Shown here piece by piece: positions 1-6,703 of a stretch of 13,055 nucleotides of DNA (position 1 is the stretch's first letter; each line of letters begins with the position of its first letter). The notes under the pieces are model-generated. The model was not told the DNA's origin. It made no database searches and saw nothing but the letters and a program-made list of their open reading frames with translations. Origin of the DNA: an uncultured Methanobrevibacter sp. (lineage in GTDB: Archaea > Methanobacteriota > Methanobacteria > Methanobacteriales > Methanobacteriaceae); contig CACZPT010000186.1 in NCBI GenBank assembly GCA_902783085.1, forward strand, positions 1-13,055. The letters run 5' to 3'. Position numbers and translations under genes: made by a program.

Positions 1-84
1 TTTCTTTCTCATTGATTGAATCATTAATTGACATGATATAATATTTATCACTCAAAGTTAATAAACTTAAGGTAATATACTATA
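1..84. repeat. Left copy of an 84-bp terminal inverted repeat
   Basis: These 84 bases are the exact reverse complement of 12972-13055 at the other end of the window. Identity stops at position 85 (A against T) and the next few bases agree only partly, so the inner boundary is sharp. One forward frame from position 3 is open for 12 codons and stops at the TAA at 39-41. That could be the 3' end of a gene entering from outside, such as a transposase, but it is too short to identify. The repeat probably continues beyond the window. An insertion-sequence end, an inversion site or an assembly breakpoint in a repeat all fit. Confidence 0.93.
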
Positions 85-300
85 ATACAAAAACTCGATA
101 TGGTGTCGAAAAAAATAATTAACATTTATCCGAGACAATAATCTGATTAGATGAATTCATATCCAGCTGAATAGATAAAATGAATATTAATGCAAAAAAA
201 TATTGATATATCATATTTAGTATAAAATATTATTTAAATTCCGGACAATTGCCTATTAGAAATACTATTAAATAATTATATTAACAATAAATATTAAATA
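85..300. other. Intergenic leader before the MATE gene
   Basis: This very A+T-rich stretch has no credible gene. A short TCGA...TCGA inverted repeat near 96-110 is followed by an A run, but it is too weak to call a terminator. TATA-like segments lie near 222-234 and 270-285. The second is about 25 bases before the ATG at 301, and no Shine-Dalgarno sequence precedes that ATG, so the exporter mRNA may be leaderless or nearly so. The promoter assignment is tentative. Confidence 0.4.
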
Positions 301-1681
301 ATGAATTCAAATACGGAAAAAACAGAAGATATTAATTTAATTGTAAACTATCCAAAAAAAGCAATTAACAAACTGGCACTGCCCATTATTATAAGTTACA
401 TCTTTATGATGCTCAACAATATTATTGATGGAATTTGGGTTTCAGGATTAGGTCCGCATCCACTTGCAGCCGTTGGTTTTGTAACTCCATTATTTCTAGC
501 CCTTGTTGGTTTTGCAAATGGTTTGGGTGCAGGTGCAAATTCCCTGATTGCACGCTATATAGGTGCTGAAGATTATAAAAATGCAGGAAACAGTGCAATT
601 CATTCAATAATGCTCAGTATTATTGTTACTATCATATCAACGATTATTATTTTAATTATTTTAAAACCTTTGTTATTGATAATGGGTGCTGGAGAAGTCA
701 TATCCGAGACAATGACATATGGTTCAATTGTTATTGGAGGAATATTTTCTGTATTTATACCTGCAATGATGGCAGCTATTCAGATCACAAGGTGAAATAA
801 AACGTGCTTCTTATCCATTAATGCTTACCGCTTTTATCAATATGCTTTTAGACCCTATTTTTATCTACAATTTAAATCTGGGTGTTGGTGGTGCTGCTTT
901 AGCTACAGTTTTGGCAGGCACACTCGCAGCTCTTCCAATGGTTTATTGGATGTTCATCAAACAGGATAGTTTTTTAAAAGTTAAAATGAGCGAGTATAAA
1001 ACTAATTTAGGAATATATAAAGATATTCTTGTTGTTGGCATTCCGGCCAGTTTAGAGCAGTTTATTATTTCATTTGTTTCCATTTTAATTAATTATTGGA
1101 TTACAATATTATCCGGAACTGTTGCAGTTGCAGCATATACTGCAACCTGGAGATTGATTTCTATTGGAATGTCACCGTTAATTGGTATTGGTATTGGTAT
1201 TGCTGCTTTAACTGTTGGTGGTGCAGCCTATGGTGCCCGTAATTTAGTGAATTTAAAAACTTCCCTTAATTATGGTATTAAATTGGGTTTGATTTCTTCA
1301 ATTATCATATGTTCATTTTTCTTCATTTTTGCAGATTCTTTATCTTATATATTTTCCTATTCAGCAGATAGTGTAATTTTAGGTCCAAAAATCGTTGAAG
1401 CACTTCGCATATTATGTTTCTTTATAATATTAATGCCATTTGGTGTATTATCAGGTAATATTTTCCAAGCTATGGGAAAAGGGACAAAATCATTGGCAAT
1501 AACTGTTTTAAGGTCATTTATAATGGAAGTAATATTTGCAGGATTATTCGCTTTTGTATTTAATATGGGTGTTGTTGGAATATATATCGGTTTGGTTGTA
1601 GGAATGCAAGTCGGCTGTATGATAGGTTACATTTATATTAATTATTATCTAAAGAAACATAAAAGCTATTTTAATAGTTAA
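301..1681 (+). pseudogene. MATE-family multidrug/cation antiporter, split by a frameshift
   Basis: Two open frames, 301-795 and the frame covering about 782-1681, together encode one MATE exporter of about 460 residues, the usual family length. The N-terminal half has the typical opening helix and the IDGIWVSGLGPHPLAAVGF and GLGAGANSLIARYIGA stretches. The second half begins with SQGEIKRASYP, equivalent to the family's loop after the sixth helix, and continues through six more hydrophobic segments. The frame breaks at 780-784: removing one base or adding two restores an uninterrupted reading, and nothing else is damaged. Proteins of this family export cationic drugs or metabolites in exchange for Na+ or H+. 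The cause may be a recent mutation or a sequencing error; no slippery heptamer suggests programmed shifting. The gene's end overlaps the convergent small gene at 1671-1913 by 11 bases. Confidence 0.85.
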
Positions 1682-1913
1682 AAAGAGAAGATTCACAAAT
1701 AAAATATCTTATAATCATGCCATTATCATGACCATCAGTTGTATTTTCATTATGGGTAATGGTAGCACATGTATGTCCGTTTTCACATACATTAAAGCTT
1801 TGAGTATAATCTTTCATTAAAGAGCCGTGTTCGCCTGCACCAACAGCAGCTGTAAAAACTACAGCAACACAAAATACTGCAAACAATATAATTAAAACGT
1901 TTTTAAGATTCAA
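1671..1913 (-). CDS. Small exported protein, paralogue A (diverged tail)
   Basis: An 80-residue protein of unknown function and the most diverged of three paralogues here. Residues 2-22 form one hydrophobic segment with a small-residue end (TAAVGA before GEHG), which reads as a signal peptide or membrane anchor. The shared block GEHGSLMKDYTQSFNV follows. After residue 43 it departs from its relatives: two Cys (CENGHTC), several His and Asn, then an unrelated tail ending IRYFICESSLFNY. The start is a TTG with GGTGAT three bases upstream, exactly where the paralogue at 4383-4628 has ATG, which supports it. It lacks the conserved promoter block of the other two copies. It may be read through from the gene at 2059-2304, although a terminator-like hairpin lies between. 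Its 3' end overlaps the MATE gene. Confidence 0.7.
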   Translation of the reverse strand: MNLKNVLIILFAVFCVAVVFTAAVGAGEHGSLMKDYTQSFNVCENGHTCATITHNENTTDGHDNGMIIRYFICESSLFNY

Positions 1914-1952
1914 TTTATCACCATCAATATATTTTCTGTTTAAAAAAGATTT

Positions 1953-1974
1953 GAGAGATGAAAGTTCATCTCTC
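1953..1974 (-). terminator. Hairpin terminator downstream of small gene B
   Basis: GAGAGATGAA and TTCATCTCTC form a perfect 10-bp stem around a two-base centre. On the minus strand it is followed by AAATCTTTTTT. The same stem with small changes recurs at 4277-4300 and 4861-4878, each time followed by a T-rich run on the minus strand, and in decayed form at 2528-2547. Confidence 0.65.
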
Positions 1975-2058
1975 CGAACAATATATAAAAAAGGGAGGAG
2001 GCATGATAAAAATCATGCATATTAAAATAAAAGGAGGATAAAAATAAATTTTTTTTAA

Positions 2059-2304
2059 TTATGATATTAATGCGTCATTATTTCCGTTTAGATTAGTACC
2101 CGTTGCATACCCAGTAGTTATGGTATTAACATTGTGAGTATAATCTGGAGTAATAGTACCACAGTGTCCGTTTTCACTTACATTAAAGCTTTGAGTATGA
2201 TCTTTCATTAAAGAGCCGTGTTCGCCTGCACCAACAGCAGCTGTAAAAACTACAGCAACACATAATAGCGCAAACAATATGATTAAAGCGTTTCTAAGAT
2301 TCAA
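2059..2304 (-). CDS. Small exported protein, paralogue B
   Basis: An 81-residue protein of unknown function, about 80% identical by eye to the product of 4383-4628. A hydrophobic N-terminal segment (residues 5-24) ends in AVGA, a plausible signal peptidase site. The predicted mature part of about 55 residues is GEHGSLMKDHTQSF, then a GHCGT motif with a single Cys, then a Thr/Asn/Gly-rich tail. I chose the TTG at 2304 because GGTGAT sits three bases upstream and this gives all copies matching ends. An in-frame ATG at 2322 would add six residues but has no binding site. It has its own TATA box and palindromic site at 2408-2440 and a terminator at 1953-1974. Its role could be an envelope, signalling or antagonistic peptide; the sequence does not decide. 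Confidence 0.78.
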   Translation of the reverse strand: MNLRNALIILFALLCVAVVFTAAVGAGEHGSLMKDHTQSFNVSENGHCGTITPDYTHNVNTITTGYATGTNLNGNNDALIS

Positions 2305-2407
2305 ATTATCACCATTCAACATAATATCTTATACTTTAAAATCAATCTGAAATCCATTATAATTTCAAACTAATTCTTTACTGCACAACTAACTATATGA
2401 AAGAGAT

Positions 2408-2454
2408 AATATATAAAGTTTTTCGAATGTAAGTACTTACTTGCATCTTAAAAA
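2408..2454 (-). promoter_or_regulatory. Promoter of small gene B with palindromic operator
   Basis: On the minus strand a TTTATATA box (2410-2417) is preceded by the purine-rich BRE CGAAAAAC. Immediately upstream of the BRE is the perfect 12-bp palindrome GTAAGTACTTAC (2429-2440). All 47 bases 2408-2454 are identical to 4736-4782 in front of gene C, while the leader between TATA and start has drifted. This is strong evidence that the block is under selection. The predicted leader is about 80 bases. An activator site is plausible from the position upstream of the BRE. Confidence 0.72.
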
Positions 2455-2490
2455 ACAAAATAATACACAATAAATCAATAAAATAAAAAT

Positions 2491-2546
2491 TAAAAGAATT
2501 TCAGGCAATATTTAAAAAAAGGTTTAAGATAATGAAAGTTCATCAT
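2491..2546. repeat. Spacer-hairpin repeat R1
   Basis: Begins TAAAAGAATT, continues through an A-rich spacer and ends in a decayed version of the ATGAAAGTTCAT hairpin. It is similar to 4238-4300 and 4819-4878. In front of gene C the equivalent element serves as the terminator of the upstream kinase gene. Here no minus-strand gene lies upstream, so it looks like a relic left by duplication. The rest of 2305-2672 holds gene B's leader and promoter and a TATA-like TTTATTTAT at 2642-2650 for the gene at 2673. Confidence 0.6.
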
Positions 2547-2672
2547 TTCAATATAATTGAATACAATAATATTGATATTGCTTTTTTAAACTGATGTCAT
2601 AAACTGAATATTAGTCTGTTTAATTCAAAATTTTGATAAACTTTATTTATTAAAAAAAATAAAATAAAATCA

Positions 2673-4193
2673 ATGTTTAAAATAAAAATTAGTGATATTT
2701 TAATTAATAAGAAATATTTATTAGTATATTTTATTTCCTTATTGTTTTTTCTAGCTATTTTTTATAGATTTAGTAATTTTTATTATATTAAATTTCATTT
2801 TTTAAATTTATTGATTATTTTTATTGGCGGGTCTTTTGCATTAATTTATTATTCGAAAACAAAAAATCTTCACAGAACGTGTTTTATAATACTTTTAATT
2901 TTTGGTTTAGTAATGATTTTAACTACTCCTTCTTTTATTGTTTGTGATGAGATTGAGCATTATGCAAGAAGTGATCTTACAGCACAGGGAATACTATTCC
3001 CGGAATATATTAATAATGAAGGTTATAATGTTTCAAGTAATTTTAATCATCTATTAGCTATTAGGGGTTCAAGTATACTTGATCCTGCTATTTTTAATGA
3101 TAATGTTGCTGAAAATCATTCGCTTTTTAATGGTTGTTTTCCTCAAAATCCATTTTATCCTTATTTACTTTCAGGATTGGGTATATTATTGGCGAAGTTA
3201 TTGAATCTAAGTGATATATTCTCAATGTATATTGGTAGGTTTTTAAATTTATTGTTTTATTGTGTAATTTGTAGTTTTGCAATTAAAAAAGCCACTGAAT
3301 ATAAATTACCTATTTTTTTGGTTAGTTGTATTCCATTATGTTTATATCAGGCAGCATCATTTAATGTGGATGGTTTTATAATTTCTATGACTTTGCTTGC
3401 AATAGCTTATTTCATTAATATTTATAAAAGTGAAATTGTTTCAAATAAAGATTTAGGAGTATTTTTTGCATTGATTTTATTAGTTTCGTTGCTGAAATTA
3501 CCTTATGTTTTATTAGTATTGTTAATATTTTTGATTAAAAAAGATAGATTTACTTCAAAAAGAGTTTATTTGATTTCAAGAATAATACCTATAATTATTA
3601 TTATTGTTTGTGCAGTTTATTCTTATAATGCATCTAAATTGTTAAAATATACAATCAGAAATGATCATTTTATTGAACATCATGTTAATCCTGGAAATCA
3701 GTTTGTTAATATGATAAATCATCCGCATCATACATTTGTTCTGTTTTCATCAATATTTGCATTTACTCAGGATATGATTTGGGATTTATTTAGGTTTTCT
3801 TATGAAAAATGGACTTGTGCATCTAAATTATTGGCTTCATTATACTTTGTTTTCTTTACTTTATTTACTGTCACATACAATACTGTTAAAATAAAGTTTA
3901 AAAGGAATTATAAGATATTTTTAGCTTTTATTTTGTTAGTGATTTATATTGGAATTATATTTATTCAATATTTGAGTTGGGCTCCATTCGCATATCCTAG
4001 GTTAGATATGAATATTGGAGTATATTCAAGATATTATTTACCTTTATTTGCATTTTTACCATTAGTTTTTAGTCCAGAGAGAATTATCTCTAAGTTAAAA
4101 ATTGATAATTATGAGTTAAAAGTAATTCTTGGATGTTTGATTTTTTTATCTGGAACTATAATTTTTACATTATCAGTAATTTATAAATTTTAA
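2673..4193 (+). CDS. DUF2142-like polytopic membrane protein
   Basis: A 506-residue integral membrane protein with roughly ten to twelve hydrophobic segments. The first large loop, after about residue 88, contains CDEIEHYARSD (Cys91, Asp92, Glu93, Glu95, His96). This matches the acidic DE..H..R signature of DUF2142 proteins, which resemble GT-C glycosyltransferases and often sit in surface-polysaccharide regions. A soluble loop with PQNPFYPYLLSGLG follows near residues 152-166, then the helix bundle. Catalytic function is unproven. The ATG has no Shine-Dalgarno sequence, and a TATA-like box lies only 23-31 bases upstream, so the mRNA may be leaderless. The gene appears more T-rich than its neighbours. 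It lies between two spacer repeats of the small-gene array, which suggests it entered an existing array. I am fairly sure of the fold class and less sure of the family. Confidence 0.72.
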   Translation: MFKIKISDILINKKYLLVYFISLLFFLAIFYRFSNFYYIKFHFLNLLIIFIGGSFALIYYSKTKNLHRTCFIILLIFGLVMILTTPSFIVCDEIEHYARSDLTAQGILFPEYINNEGYNVSSNFNHLLAIRGSSILDPAIFNDNVAENHSLFNGCFPQNPFYPYLLSGLGILLAKLLNLSDIFSMYIGRFLNLLFYCVICSFAIKKATEYKLPIFLVSCIPLCLYQAASFNVDGFIISMTLLAIAYFINIYKSEIVSNKDLGVFFALILLVSLLKLPYVLLVLLIFLIKKDRFTSKRVYLISRIIPIIIIIVCAVYSYNASKLLKYTIRNDHFIEHHVNPGNQFVNMINHPHHTFVLFSSIFAFTQDMIWDLFRFSYEKWTCASKLLASLYFVFFTLFTVTYNTVKIKFKRNYKIFLAFILLVIYIGIIFIQYLSWAPFAYPRLDMNIGVYSRYYLPLFAFLPLVFSPERIISKLKIDNYELKVILGCLIFLSGTIIFTLSVIYKF

Positions 4194-4237
4194 ATTAATT
4201 TCAGATTACTCATTTAATGTGCTGTATCTACTATAAT

Positions 4238-4300
4238 TAAAAGAATTTTGGATAATATTTAAAAATAAAAAGGTTTGGGGAGATGAAAGGTCATCTCTCC
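4238..4300. repeat. Spacer-hairpin repeat R2
   Basis: A second copy of the TAAAAGAATT spacer plus hairpin, here downstream of gene C on the minus strand and just after the DUF2142-like gene on the plus strand. With R3 (4819-4878) it flanks gene C as a direct repeat of about 60 bp. With R1 (2491-2546) it brackets the DUF2142-like gene. Confidence 0.65.
4277..4300 (-). terminator. Hairpin terminator downstream of small gene C
   Basis: GGGGAGATGA pairs with TCATCTCTCC around AAGG, with one G-U pair. On the minus strand it is followed by AAACCTTTTTATTTTT. The plus-strand side is not T-rich, so it acts for gene C rather than for the membrane protein gene. Between the gene C stop and this hairpin lies the conserved 3' region shared with unit B. 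Confidence 0.65.
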
Positions 4301-4382
4301 AAAGGATTTTATAAAAACGGGAGGAAGCATGATAAATTATATATATTTAAATAAATGGAGGATAAAAATAAATTTTTTTTAA

Positions 4383-4628
4383 TTATGATATTATTGCGTC
4401 ATTATTTCCGCTTAGATTAGCACCTGTTGCATATCCAGTAGTTATGGTATTGACATTGTGAGTATAATCTAGAGTAATAGTACTGCAGTGTCCATTTCCA
4501 CTTACATTAAAGCTATGACTATGTTCTTTCATTAAAGAGCCATGTTCACCTGCACCAACAGCTGCTGCAAAAACAACAGAAACACATAATACTGCAATCA
4601 ATATGATTAAAGGGTTTTTGAGATTCAT
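4383..4628 (-). CDS. Small exported protein, paralogue C
   Basis: An 81-residue protein of unknown function and the most regular of the three paralogues. It begins MNLKNPLIILIAVLC, has one hydrophobic segment ending AAAVGA, then GEHGSLMKEHSHSF, the single-Cys GHCST motif and a Thr/Gly/Asn-rich tail ending NNDAIIS. The ATG at 4628 is preceded by GGTGAT at three-base spacing, so I prefer it to an in-frame codon 15 bases upstream. It differs from paralogue B at about 16 of 81 positions, mostly conservatively, while the His-Gly-Ser-Leu-Met core and the tail motif DYTHNVNTITTGYATG are intact, so the protein is under selection. Its promoter (4736-4782) and terminator (4277-4300) are its own. The region between DUF2142-like gene and kinase gene contains only this unit. 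Confidence 0.8.
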   Translation of the reverse strand: MNLKNPLIILIAVLCVSVVFAAAVGAGEHGSLMKEHSHSFNVSGNGHCSTITLDYTHNVNTITTGYATGANLSGNNDAIIS

Positions 4629-4735
4629 CTTATCACCATCCAATATAATATGTTATACTATAAAAATAATCTGAAATTCATATAGTTAATTTCAAATTAA
4701 TACATATACTGTGCAGTTAATTATATGGAATAGAC

Positions 4736-4782
4736 AATATATAAAGTTTTTCGAATGTAAGTACTTACTTGCATCTTAAAAA
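4736..4782 (-). promoter_or_regulatory. Promoter of small gene C with palindromic operator
   Basis: TTTATATA box at 4738-4745, BRE CGAAAAAC, and the perfect palindrome GTAAGTACTTAC at 4757-4768 directly upstream. All 47 bases match 2408-2454. The flanking leader is only moderately conserved, so the identity marks the functional core. Confidence 0.72.
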
Positions 4783-4818
4783 GCAAAATAAAACACTAAA
4801 AATCAATTAAATAAAAAT

Positions 4819-4878
4819 TAAAAGAATTTTAGATAATATTTAAAAAATAAAAAGATTTAAGAGATGAAAGTTCATCTC
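4819..4878. repeat. Spacer-hairpin repeat R3
   Basis: The third copy of the TAAAAGAATT spacer plus hairpin, with the best preserved stem. It sits between the promoter of gene C and the end of the kinase gene and is closest to R2 (4238-4300). Confidence 0.65.
4861..4878 (-). terminator. Hairpin terminator of the pyridoxamine kinase gene
   Basis: GAGATGAA pairs perfectly with TTCATCTC around AG, ten bases after the kinase stop on the minus strand. It is followed by TTAAATCTTTTTATTTTTT, a typical U-rich run. Confidence 0.68.
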
Positions 4879-4888
4879 CACAATTAGA

Positions 4889-5734
4889 TTATATGGATTT
4901 TAACAAGTCATATAACTCTGGAATTACTTGTTCAAATTTAACTCCATATTTATGATTTTCATCACCAATAGTTTTTTCAATTGCTCTTTTAGTAAATTCA
5001 CCAGCAATTTTTGCAGCTTGACTTGGGGATTTACCGAGCATTGTTGAACCTACAAAAGCAGAAGCAAAAACATCCCCAGTTCCATGAGATACATAATCTA
5101 TTTTATCATTATATACAATTTCAGTTGAAGATTCTTGTTTATCTAAAACAATCATTCCTAATTTGTTTTCTTCATTTGTATCCCCTTTCAAGATTACATG
5201 TTTTTTTGTGAAATTAGAAAGTTCACTGGCTATGTCTAACATTTCTTCTCTTGTAAATTCTTCTTTCCATGGCTTATGTAATAAATAACAAGCTTCGGTT
5301 GTATTTGGGAGAATATAATCTCCTAATTTACAAAGTTCACCCATTTTATCCGCAAATTCCTGGTCAAAACCATTATAAAATTCGCCATGATCAGCCATAG
5401 CCGGATCAACAAATACGAGTCCATCAGGTTTTAGTCTTGAATCAATAATGTCTTTAATATAGTCTAGTTGTTCTATTGATGCTATAAATCCTGTATATAT
5501 GGCGTCAAAATATATTCCTTCTTTTTCCCAATGTTTACGTATTTCTGGAAGATCTTCTGTTAAATCCCTTACAGTGAAATCTGTGAAACCTGCGGTATGT
5601 GTGGATAAAACAGCAGAAGGAAGAATTGCAGTTTCTATTCCAAATGCTGAAACGATTGGAAGTGCAACTGTTATTGAACATTGTCCAAAACAGGATATAT
5701 CTTGAATAGTTAAAATTTTTGTAGTTTCGTTCAT
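4889..5734 (-). CDS. Pyridoxamine/pyridoxal kinase (PdxK/PdxY-type, ribokinase fold)
   Basis: An enzyme of 281 residues, the usual family length, that would phosphorylate pyridoxamine or pyridoxal with ATP in B6 salvage, in the cytoplasm. It opens with ILTIQDISCFGQCSITVALPI, the substrate-side motif of this subfamily. It carries STHTAGF (44-50), VDPAM (109-113), PNTTEA (143-148) and the anion-hole/catalytic GTGD (218-221, Asp221 the expected base). I chose the ATG at 5734; a TTG nine bases upstream would also be in frame. Neither has a convincing Shine-Dalgarno sequence, and the predicted transcript start gives a leader of about 35 bases. It has its own promoter with a palindromic region and its own hairpin terminator, so it is a single-gene unit. 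Exact substrate preference cannot be read from the sequence. Confidence 0.9.
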   Translation of the reverse strand: MNETTKILTIQDISCFGQCSITVALPIVSAFGIETAILPSAVLSTHTAGFTDFTVRDLTEDLPEIRKHWEKEGIYFDAIYTGFIASIEQLDYIKDIIDSRLKPDGLVFVDPAMADHGEFYNGFDQEFADKMGELCKLGDYILPNTTEACYLLHKPWKEEFTREEMLDIASELSNFTKKHVILKGDTNEENKLGMIVLDKQESSTEIVYNDKIDYVSHGTGDVFASAFVGSTMLGKSPSQAAKIAGEFTKRAIEKTIGDENHKYGVKFEQVIPELYDLLKSI

Positions 5735-5786
5735 TTTTGTCAACTTTTTTTATTTTTAGTAAAATACGAATATTACTATATAACAT

Positions 5787-5851
5787 GTACTATATAAAGC
5801 TTTTTTGTACAATATTGTACATTTAATGGAAAATTAAGCTTAATAATGTAC
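5787..5851 (-). promoter_or_regulatory. Promoter of the kinase gene with phased GTAC sites
   Basis: On the minus strand a TTTATATA box lies at 5791-5798, preceded by AAAAAAGC. Directly upstream is the perfect 14-bp palindrome GTACAATATTGTAC (5807-5820). Further GTAC cores lie at 5787-5790 and 5848-5851, so cores begin at 5787, 5807, 5817 and 5848, spacings of 20, 10 and 31, close to whole helical turns. This suggests a regulator binding on one face of the DNA, possibly sensing B6 status; the regulator is unknown. Confidence 0.55.
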
Positions 5852-5944
5852 TTTTTTTTACAATTCATTCTCAACTTTAAAAAAAATGGGATATATTAGC
5901 ATCTAAGATAAACTATTTTAAATAAAATTTACAGATTAAAATCA

Positions 5945-6703
5945 ATGTTAAGTTATTCCGATAAATTTAAAGAAATAAAAATAAGATATGTTTTATTAAT
6001 ATTTATTTTGGTTTATGCAATTATTATCGTAGCTTCATTTTTTGATATTTGGATTAATGAAGAATTAGCCTATATTGCAGTTGTTGCATATATATTGTAC
6101 AAGCTAAAAGATTATTTTAAAAAGCTGAAATATGATGTGAGCCATATTCTTGAAAATGTAAGTCTTAAAACGATATTTTCAGTACTTGTTTTTAACATTG
6201 TTTTTTCTATAGCAATGATTTACATCTGCGATTATCTGGTGAGTTATTTTCCAATTTTAAATAATCTCATTTTGACTGATGATTATACTTCATCAGTATT
6301 TTTGGATGCGATAGTATTATTCCTTTCTGTTGTGATTGTTGCGCCTATATCTGAAGAGTTAATATTTAGAGGAGTGATTTTAAATAGATTATCTACTAGA
6401 ATGTCACTTACATTAGCTATTTTGCTTTCATCATTTATATTTGGTCTAATGCATGGTTTTGGATCTATTATCTGTGCTTTCATATTCGGTTTATGTATGT
6501 GTGCATTGTATTTAAAAACTGACAATATTTTTGTACCTATGTTAGTTCATTTTTTAAATAACCTAACATCTATGTTATTTGAATATATTCCAAATATTGA
6601 TGCATTTTTTTCAAATGATATTGTAGTTATTGCTTTTATAATTTTAGGTGCAGTTTCATTGGTATGTATTTTAATTTTCTTAAAAAATGAACTCAATTGG
6701 TAA
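5945..6703 (+). CDS. CPBP-family intramembrane metalloprotease
   Basis: A 252-residue polytopic membrane protein of the CPBP (Abi, PF02517) family, related to Rce1 prenyl-protein proteases. The three signature motifs are present: EELIFRG (Glu137, Glu138, Arg142), FGLMHG (His170) and HFLNN (His202, Asn206). All the residues expected for the metal-dependent site are therefore intact. Six to eight hydrophobic segments are visible. Substrates are not predictable; some bacterial relatives are linked to bacteriocin maturation or immunity, which is of interest given the small exported proteins nearby, but the link is only positional. A TATA-like GATATATTA near 5890-5898 and no Shine-Dalgarno sequence before the ATG suggest a short leader. 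The 3' end overlaps the convergent pssA-type gene by 11 bases. Confidence 0.88.
   Translation: MLSYSDKFKEIKIRYVLLIFILVYAIIIVASFFDIWINEELAYIAVVAYILYKLKDYFKKLKYDVSHILENVSLKTIFSVLVFNIVFSIAMIYICDYLVSYFPILNNLILTDDYTSSVFLDAIVLFLSVVIVAPISEELIFRGVILNRLSTRMSLTLAILLSSFIFGLMHGFGSIICAFIFGLCMCALYLKTDNIFVPMLVHFLNNLTSMLFEYIPNIDAFFSNDIVVIAFIILGAVSLVCILIFLKNELNW

Larger units (their letters stand above)
1953..2547 (-). repeat. Duplicated unit B: hairpin, 3' region, gene, promoter, spacer
   Basis: This block of about 595 bp is paralogous along its length to 4277-4878. Read on the minus strand, both units contain a decayed or intact upstream hairpin, an A+T-rich spacer, an identical 47-bp promoter/operator block, a related leader, a small exported protein gene, a conserved 3' region containing GGAGG/CCTCC blocks, and a hairpin terminator. 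In unit B the 3' region has an extra small hairpin, GCATGAT (2001-2007) with ATCATGC (2012-2018), that unit C lacks. Similarity outside as well as inside the gene points to segmental duplication. Confidence 0.8.
4277..4878 (-). repeat. Duplicated unit C, paralogous to 1953-2547
   Basis: The same order of parts as unit B: hairpin, spacer, identical 47-bp promoter block, related leader, small exported protein gene, 3' region with GGAGG/CCTCC blocks, hairpin. Non-coding parts are as recognisable as the coding part, and the promoter block shows no differences. The 3' region lacks the GCATGAT hairpin found in unit B. Confidence 0.78.

Noticed and set aside
128..712. The short repeat ATCCGAGACAAT near 128 and again within the MATE gene near 704
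   Set aside because: A 12-base match is expected by chance at this length and composition, and no structure surrounds it.
775..800. Programmed frameshifting in the MATE gene
   Set aside because: There is no slippery heptamer, no strong downstream structure, and members of this family are not known to use recoding.
2001..2039. A 12-codon plus-strand reading frame after GGGAGGAGG
   Set aside because: The binding site directly abuts the ATG, and the frame is not kept in the paralogous region near 4330; the purine block belongs to a minus-strand 3' region.
5499..5786. Open frames overlapping the kinase gene on either strand
   Set aside because: The kinase frame carries all family motifs; the others are low-complexity and lack start signals.
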